Assembly (NCBI RefSeq): GCF_026626705.1
Contig: NZ_JAPNKC010000001.1
Location: 1,798,001-1,862,000, forward strand
Source: Pyxidicoccus sp. MSG2
GTDB taxonomy: Bacteria; Myxococcota; Myxococcia; Myxococcales; Myxococcaceae
Direction: 5' to 3'
DNA: 64,000 bases
A program made the translations under genes and the position numbers. Below, piece after piece: positions 1 through 8,900 of this stretch. Position 1 is the stretch's first letter, and each line of letters begins with the position of its first letter. The notes beneath the pieces were generated by a model. That model had not been told where the DNA came from. It was given only the letters and a program-made list of their open reading frames with translations, and did not search any database.

Positions 1-2
1 AG

Positions 3-2970
3 GCCGCGCTGGTCGAGGTGGTGCGCCGCCACGAGGCCCTGCGCACCACCTTCGTCTCGCGCGAGGGCCAGCCCGCGCAGTGCATCCAGCCGGACCCGGT
101 GTTCCACCTGCCCCAGGTGGACCTGACGTCATGCTCCGACTCCGGGCAGGAGGCCCGGCGCCTCGCGCGTGAAGAAGCCCTGCGCCCCTTCGACCTCGCC
201 GCGGGCCCCCTGCTGCGCGCCGTCCTGCTGCGCCTCGGTGACACCGAGCACGTGCTGCTGCTCACGCTGCACCACATCGTCTTCGACGGCTGGTCCCTGG
301 GCGTGCTGGTGCGCGAAGTCGCCGCCCTCTACGCCGCCTTCCTGCGGGGCCAGCCTTCGCCGCTCCCGCCCCTCCCGGTCCAGTACGCGGACTACTCCGT
401 CTGGCAGCGCGGCTGGCTCGAAGGCGAGGTGCTGGACGGGCAGCTCTCCTGGTGGAGACAGCAGCTCGACGGCGTGCCGCACTCGCTGGAGCTGCCCACC
501 GACAAGCCGCGTCCCGCCGTGCCGTCCTCGCGTGGCGCCTTCGTGCCCGTGCGAATCCCCACGGACCTTTCCGAGCACCTCAAGGCTCTCTCGCGGCGGC
601 AGGGCGCGACGCCGTTCATGACGCTGCTGGCGGCCTTCCAGGTGCTGCTGCACCGCTATTCCGGACAGGACGACCTCGTCGTCGGCTCGCCCATCGCCGG
701 CAGGAACGACGCGGGGACCGAAGGGCTCATCGGCTTCTTCGTCAACAACCTGGCCCTGCGCGCGCGCATCGCCCCGCGGGCTTCGTTCCTCGCGCTGCTG
801 GAGCAGGTGCGGGAGACCACGCTCGCCGCCTACGAGCACCAGGACGTGCCCTTCGCGAAGCTCGTCGAGGAGCTCCGACCACAGCGAAGCCTCAATCAGG
901 CGCCGCTGTACCAGACGAGCTTCAGCCTGCTGAATACGCCCATGCCGGCGCTGGAGCTTCCCGGACTGCGGCTGCTCCCGCTGCTTCCGGACACCGTGCC
1001 GGCGAGGTTCGACCTGAACCTCGCGCTGGAGGAGACGACGGAGGGCTTCAGCGGCAGCCTCCACTACGCCACCGACCTGTTCGACGCCTCCACTCTCGAG
1101 CGCATGGCGGGGCATCTCCGGACCCTGCTCGCGGCCATCTGCCAGGACGCCACCCGGCCGGTGGCGATGCTGCCGCTGCTGTCCCCCGAGGAGCAGCGGC
1201 AGGTGCTCGTGGACTGGAGTGGCAGGGACGAGCCCTTCCCGGACGGCGCCTGCATCCACGAGTTGTTCGAGGCGCAGGCACGGCGCACGCCCGACGTGGA
1301 GGCGGTGCGCTTCGGCGAGGAGGTCCTCACCTACGCACAGCTCGACACGCGCGCCAACGCGCTGGCCCACGTGCTGCGTGCCCATGGTGTGCGCGCGGAA
1401 ACGCGTGTCGCCTTGTGCCTGCCGCGCTCGCCCGATTGGGTGGTGGCGGTGCTCGCCGTCCTCAAGGCCGGTGGCGCCTTCGTCCCCATGGACCCCGCCT
1501 ATCCCTCGGGACGGCTGGCCTTCATGCTGGAGGACTGTGCCGCGCCGCTGCTGCTGACGCACGCGTCGCTCGATGTGCCAGCGCCGCACGGCGTGCTCGT
1601 GCTGGAGGTGGATGCACTCACGCAGCAGCTCTCCGGTCAGCCCTCCACGCCGCCTGCTCCGCTGGCCAGCGTGGACGGGCTCGCGTACGTCATCTACACC
1701 TCCGGAAGCACCGGCCAGCCCAAGGGCGTCATGGTGCCCCACCGGGGCGTGCCCAACCTGGCGCGAAGCCAGGTGCGGCCACAGGGGCTGGGGCCCGGCA
1801 CGCGCGTGCTCCAGTTCGCCTCGCCCGGCTTCGACGCCTTCGTCTGGGAAACCCTTCCCACGCTGCTCTCCGGCGCCACGTTGTGCCTGGCCTCTGATGA
1901 GGCCCTACAGCCCGGTCCCGCGCTGGCGCGCCTGCTCCAGCGGCACGACGTCCACGTCCTCTCCCTGACGCCCTCCGCCCTCACCGCCCTGCCAGCCGAC
2001 GGATTGCCCTCGCTGCGCACCGTCGTCTCCGGCGGCGAGGCCTGCTCCCCCGAGCTGGTGGCCAGGTGGGCCCCCGGCCGCACCTTCCTCAACGTCTACG
2101 GCCCCACCGAAGCCACCGTCTGCGCCTCCATGGCCACGTGCGTGGCGGACGGCTCCACTCCGCCTCTCGGACGCCCGCTGCCCAACGTGCGCGTCTTCGT
2201 CCTCGACGCCCACCTGCAGCCCGTCCCCGTCGGCATCCCCGGCGAGCTCTTCATTGGCGGCGTCGGCGTGGCGCGCGGCTACCTGCGCCGGCCTTCTCTC
2301 ACCGCCGAGCGCTTCGTCCCCGACGCCTTCAGCGCCACTCCCGGCGCACGCCTCTACCGCACCGGAGACCGCGTGCGCTGGAGCACGGACGGCCAACTCG
2401 AGTACCTCGGCCGCACCGACTTCCAGGTGAAGCTGCGCGGCTTCCGCATCGAGCTGGGTGAAGTCGAAGCCGCCCTGCGCTCCCATCCAGACGTCTCCGA
2501 GGCCGTGGCCCTGGTACGCGACGATGGCCCCGCTGGCCCCAGGCTCGTCGCCTACGTCGTGCCCTCGGCCACGGCCTCCGCCCTGGACACGCAGGCGCTG
2601 CGCACGTTCCTCGCCCAGCAGCTTCCCGAGCACATGGTGCCCTCGGCACTCATGGCGCTCCCGGCCCTGCCCGTCAGTCCCAACGGCAAGGTGGACAGGG
2701 CGGCGCTCCCCTCACCCGACTCCGCCACGGCCACCGCGAAGCACCTCGCGCCGAGCACGCCCACGGAGGTGTTGCTCGCGAACATCTGGACCCAGGTGCT
2801 CGGCGTCTCGCGCGTCGGGGTCGACGACAACTTCTTCGAGCTCGGTGGCCACTCGCTGCTGGCCACCCAGGTCGTCTCCCGCATCCGCTCCGTCTTCGGT
2901 ACCGACTTCGCCGTGCGCGAGGTCTTCTCCGCCCCGACGCTGGGCGTTCTGGCCCGGCAGGTGGACGCGG
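3..2970 (+). other. NRPS-1 module a: C (partial)-A-PCP, aromatic-like code
   Basis: The C domain lacks its N-terminal core but keeps HHIVFDG at 270-290. The A domain spans about 1200-2712, with its TSGSTG core near 1695 and the A10 lysine at 2688. Pocket residues aligned to GrsA 235-331 read D-A-W-S-V-G-V-V-C. This is the same scaffold as the Phe-type A domain of NRPS-2 module 1 but with S/G/V in place of T/A/A, so a large aromatic or hydrophobic substrate is likely and its identity is open. The PCP (about 2745-2970) has its carrier Ser at 2853. Confidence 0.85.
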
Positions 2971-5900
2971 CCCGGAGCGAGACGCACGGCCTGACGCCTC
3001 CGCCGCTCGCCCCCGTGCCGCGCACGGGCGAGCTGCCGCTGTCCTTCGCGCAGCAGCGGCTGTGGTTCATCGATCAGCTCGAGCCGGGCATGGCGACGTA
3101 CAACATGCCCACCGCCCTGCGGTTGGACGGCACCCTGGCGCCGGAGGCCCTGGAGGCCGCGCTGAAGGAAGTGGTGCGCCGCCACGAAGCGCTGCGCACC
3201 ACCTTCGTCTCCCGCGAAGGCCAGCCCGTGCAGTGCATCCACCCCGAGGGCACCCTCCACCTGTCCCAGGTGGACCTGACGCCGCTGCCCGAATCGCAGC
3301 GCGAGGACGAGGCCCGGCGTCTCGCGCGCGAGGAAGCCCTGCGTCCCTTCGACCTGGCCGCAGGCCCCCTGCTTCGTGCCGTCCTGCTGCGCCTGGACGA
3401 AAACGTCCACGTGCTGCTGCTCACGCTCCACCACATCGTCTCCGACGGTTGGTCCATGGGCGTGCTGGTGCGCGAAGTCGCCGCCCTCTACTCGGCCTTC
3501 TCCCAGCACCTGCCCTCTCCCCTTCCTCCTCTTCCCCTCCAGTACGCCGACTTCTCAGGCTGGCAGCGCCAGTGGCTCCAGGGCCCCGTCCTCGACGCGC
3601 ACCTCTCCTGGTGGCGACAGCACCTCGCCGACGTCCCCCACTCCCTCGAGCTGCCCACCGACAAGCCCCGCCCCGCCGTCCAGTCCTCTCGCGGTGCTTC
3701 CGTCCCCGTCCTCCTCCCTCCTTCCCTCGCCGACGCTCTCGACTCCCTCTGCCGCCAGCACGCCGTCACCCCCTTCATGGCCCTGCTGGCCTCCTTCTCC
3801 CTCCTGCTCCACCGCTACTCCGGACAGTCCGACGTCCTCGTCGCCTCTCCTCTCGCCGGCCGCGACGCCCAGGAGCTCGAAGCCCTCATCGGCTTCTTCG
3901 TCCGCACCCTCCCCCTCCGCTCCCGCCTCTCCCCCTCCGACTCCTTCCTCTCCCTCCTCTCCCAGGTGCGTGACACCACCCTCGACGCCTTCGCTCACCA
4001 GTCCCTCCCCTTCGAGCGCATCGTCGACTCCCTCCACCTCCAGCGTGACCTCAGCCGTCCTCCTCTCGTCCAGGTCCTCTTCGCTCTCCAGAACGCGCCG
4101 CTGCCTCCGCTCTCCCTCCCCGGCCTCGCCCTCCGTCCGCTGGAGGGACCCGGCAGCGAGGTCATCAAGCTGGAACTGGAGCTGTACCTGTGGCGGACGT
4201 CCGGGGGCTATGCGGGGCAGCTCGCCTACAACGTGGACCTCTTCGAGCGCTCCACGGCCGAGCGCCTCGCCGCGCACTTCCGCCAGTTGATGGCAGCGCT
4301 GGTGGCCCGCCCCGAGGCGTCCCTCGCGTCGGCCTCCATCCTCACCGACTCCGAGCGCCAGCGGATGCTCGTCGACTGGAACGCGACGGCCACCGACTAC
4401 CCTCGTGACGTCACCCTTCCCGAGGGCTTCGCCCGGGCCGCGGCCCGCTACCCCGACGCCATCGCCGTGCAGCTCGGCGGGGCGCGCCTCACGTACCGGC
4501 AGCTCGACGAGCGCTCCAGCCAGCTCGCGCACCACCTGCGCGCCCTGGGGGTGACCACCGATGACCGGGTGGCGCTTGGGCTGGAGCGCTCGCTGGAGTT
4601 CATCGTCTGCATCGTCGCGGTCGCCAAGGCGGGCGGCGCGTACGTCCCGCTGGACGTCAACTCTCCCGCCGCGCGGCTCGCCAACATGGTGGAGGACGCA
4701 CGCCCTCGCGTCTTCATCACCCGGCGCGCGCTCGTGTCCCGGCTGCCCACCGAGGGCCTCTCCACCGTCGTGCTGGAGGACATGCCCCTGGACGGCCTGC
4801 CCACCACCGCGCCGCCCTCGACGGCCACCCCGGGCAGCCTCGCGTACATCATCTTCACCTCGGGCAGCACCGGCCGCCCCAAGGGCGTCGCCATCGAGCA
4901 CCGGACCGTGCAGCGCACCGTCTTCGGAGTCGACTACCTCGACTACGGCCCCGAGGAGTCCATCCTCCAGACAGCCCCCGTCTCCTTCGACGTCTCGGTG
5001 GCCGAGGTCTGGGGCGCGCTGCTGCACGGGGCCCGGCTCGTCCTGCTGCCACCCCACACGCCGTCGCTCGAGGAGCTGGCGACACTGGTGCGCCGCGAGC
5101 GCATCTCCACGCTCTGGCTCGCCTCCGGCCTCTTCAGCCAGATGGTGGAGTTCGAGTTCGAGTCGCTGCGCACGGTGAAGCAGATCATCTCGGGCGGCGA
5201 CGTGGTGAGCGCGCTTCACGCGCGGCAGATGCTGGAGCAACTGCCGGGCTCGCTCACCAACGGGTACGGCCCCACCGAGACCACCGTCTACGCCGTCTGC
5301 AACCGCATGACGGAGCCCTCGCAGGTCAGCACCACGGTCCCCATCGGCAGGCCCATCGGCAACACGCGCGTGTACGCGCTGGACGCGGGCGGTCAGCCGG
5401 TGCCCGTGGGTGTCGTCGGGGAGCTGTTCATCGGTGGCGAGTGCGTGGGCCGCGGCTACGTGGAGCAGCCGGCCCTCACCGCCGAGCGCTTCGTCCCGGA
5501 CCCGTTCTCCACCGTTCCTGGCGCGCGCCTCTACCGCACCGGAGACCGCGTGCGCTGGCGCGAGGATGGAATCCTCGAGTACCTCGGCCGCGCGGACAGC
5601 CAGGTGAAGGTGCGCGGCTTCCGCATCGAGCTGGGAGAAGTCGAAGCCGCGCTGCTCGCCCACCCGCGAGTGCGCGAGGCCGTGGCCCTGGTGCGCGAGG
5701 ACCTCCCCGGGGACAAGCGTCTCGCGGGCTACGTCGTGCCGGCGCCCTCGGACGGACAAGGCGACCTGCAGCCGTCCGAGCTGCGCGCCTTCCTCCAGCA
5801 GCGCCTGCCCGAGTACATGGTGCCCTCGGCACTCGTGGTGCTCCCGGCCCTGCCGCTGACGGCGAATGGCAAGGTGGACCGGAGGGCGCTCCCCGCGCCG

Positions 5901-8900
5901 GGCGCACCGGCCTCGGGCGCCAGCGGCGCGGCGCCACGCACGCCCACGGAGACACTGCTCGCGGACCTCTGGGCCCGGCTGTTGGGCGTGTCGCGCGTCG
6001 GTGCCGACGACAACTTCTTCGACTTGGGAGGCCACTCGCTGCTGGCCACCCAGGTCGTCTCCCGCATCCGCTCCGCCCTGGGCGCCGAGCTCTCCCTGCG
6101 GGAGTTCTTCTCCACACCGACGCTGGGCGCGCTGGCCCGGAAGGTGGACGCGGCCCGGCAGCCCGCCCCCGGCTTCGCGCGGCCGCCGCTGGTGCCGGTG
6201 CCTCGCACGGACGAGCTGCCGCTGTCCCTCGCGCAGCAGCGGCTGTGGTTCATCGACCAGCTCGAGCCCGGCAGCCCGCTCTACAACATCCCCATCTGCC
6301 TGCGCCTGGAAGGAGCGCTGGATGCGGACATCCTGGAGGCTGCGCTGAAGGAGGTGGTGCGCCGCCATGAGGCCCTGCGCACCACCTTCGTCTCCCGCGA
6401 AGGCCAGCCCGTGCAGTGCATCCACGCGGACGGCGGCTTCGGACTCACGCGAGAGTCACTGGAGCAACTGTCAGCGCCACGCCGTGCGGAAGAAGTGCGG
6501 CGACTCGCGCGGGAAGAGGCCCTGCGCCCCTTCGACCTGGCCGCAGGCCCCCTGCTGCGCGCCGTCCTGCTGCGCTTCGGTGACACCGAGCACGTGCTGC
6601 TGCTCACGCTCCACCACATCGTCTCCGACGGCTGGTCCATGGGCGTGCTGGTGCGCGAAGTCGCCGCCCTCTACTCAGCCTTCTCCCAGCACCTGCCCTC
6701 TCCCCTTCCTCCCCTTCCTCTCCAGTACGCCGACTTCTCCGTCTGGCAGCGCCAGTGGCTCCAGGGCCCCGTCCTCGACGCGCACCTCGCCTGGTGGCGA
6801 CAGCACCTCGCTGACGTCCCCCACTCCCTCGAGCTGCCCACCGACAAGCCCCGCCCCGCCGTCCAGTCCTCTCGCGGTGCTTCCGTCCCCGTCCTCCTCC
6901 CCTCTCCCCTCGCCGACGCTCTCGACTCCCTCTGCCGCCAGCACGCCGTCACCCCCTTCATGGCCCTGCTGGCCTCCTTCTCCCTCCTGCTCCACCGCTA
7001 CTCCGGCCAGTCCGAGCTGCTCGTCGCCTCTCCTCTCGCCGGCCGCGACGCCCAGGAGCTCGAAGCCCTCATCGGCTTCTTCGTCCGCACCCTCCCCCTC
7101 CGCTCCCACCTCTCTCCCTCCGACTCCTTCCTCTCCCTCCTCTCCCAGGTGCGCGACACCACCCTCGACGCCTTCGCTCACCAGTCCCTCCCCTTCGAGC
7201 GCATCGTCGACTCCCTCCACCTCCAGCGTGACCTCAGCCGCCCTCCCCTCGTCCAGGTCCTCTTCGCCCTCCAGAACGCGCCCGTTCCGCCCGCAGCGCT
7301 GCCCGGACTCGCCCTGCGGCCGCTCAACGAGGCCGAGGGCACGGTGACGCGCTTCGAGCTGGAACTGAGCATGGCGCGCACCGCCGCGGGCTATGTCGGC
7401 CAGCTCACCTTCAACACCGACCTGTTCGAGCACTCCACGGCCCTGCGCCTGGCGGAACACTTCCGCACGCTGACACAGGCCCTCGTGAGTCAGCCCGAGG
7501 CGCCGCTGGCTTCGGCCTCCCTGCTGCCGGATGCGGAGCGGCGGAAGCTGTTGGTGGACTGGAACGCCACCGTCACCGAGTACCCGCGCGACCTCACCGT
7601 GCCCGAGGTATTCGCGCAGGTGGTGGCCCGGTACGCGGACAGGGTCGCCGTCGAATTCGGTGAAGCGACGCTCACCTACCGGCAGTTGGATGAGCGTGCG
7701 AATCAGCTCGCGCATCACCTGCGCGACCTGGGCGTGTCCACCGACTCGCGCGTGGCGATTGCGCTGGAGCGCTCGCTGGAGCTGATTGTCGCCCTCGTCG
7801 CCATCCTCAAGGCCGGTGGCGCCTACGTCCCGCTGGATGCGTCGTACCCGCGCGAGCGTCTCGCGGCCATGGTGGAGGACACACGGCCTCGCGTGCTGCT
7901 CACCTCACGTGAGCTGCTGGCGAAGCTGCCCACGAAGCGACTCGTCACGCTGGTGCTGGAGGACCTGCCGGCACAGGGCACGCCTTCTCATGCGCCGCCC
8001 TGCACGGCCCTGCCCGGAAGCCTGGCGTACATCGACTTCACCTCCGGCTCCACGGGGAGGCCCAAGGGCGTCGGCACTCCGCAATCCGCCGTGCTGCGCA
8101 CCGTCTTCGGCAACGACTACGCGCACCTCGGTCCGGACGAGACGTTCCTCCTCATCGCCCCCATCTCCTTCGACGCGTCCACGCTGGAGCTGTGGGGCGC
8201 GCTGCTCCATGGAGCGAAGCTCGTCGTCTTCCCGCCGCATCCGCCCTCCGACTTGAAGGAACTGGAGGCCATTCTCACGAAGCACGGCGTGACGACGCTT
8301 CACCTCACCGCCGGCCTCTTCACCCAGGTGGTGGACCAGAACCTCGCCGCGTTGAAGAACGTGAAGCAACTGCTCACCGGGGGTGACGTCGTGAGCGCGC
8401 CGCACGTGCGCCGCGTCCTGGAGGAGCTGCGCATCCCGGTGACGGCCTGCTATGGCCCCACCGAGACGACGCTCTTCGCATCCACCCACCGAATGACGGA
8501 TGTGGCCGGGCCAGGGACCTCCGTCCCCATCGGCCGTCCCATCGGCAATACGCAGGCGTATGTGCTGGACGCCTCTGGCCAGCCCGTACCCTCCGGCATC
8601 ACCGGCGAGCTGTTCATCGGCGGTGACGGCGTGGCGCGCGGCTACCTGGAGCAGCCCGCCCTCACCGCCGAGCGCTTCGTCCCCGACGCCTTCTCCGGTG
8701 TCCCCGGCGCGCGCCTGTACCGCACGGGAGACCTCGCGCGCTGGCGCCATGACGGCGTGCTGGAGTTCCTCGGACGCGCCGACGCGCAGGTGAAGGTGCG
8801 CGGCTACCGCATCGAGCTCGCCGAAGTCGAAGCCGCGCTGCTGGCACACGGCGACGTGCGCGAGGCCGTCGCCCTGGCGCGGGAGGATGCCCCGGGTGAC

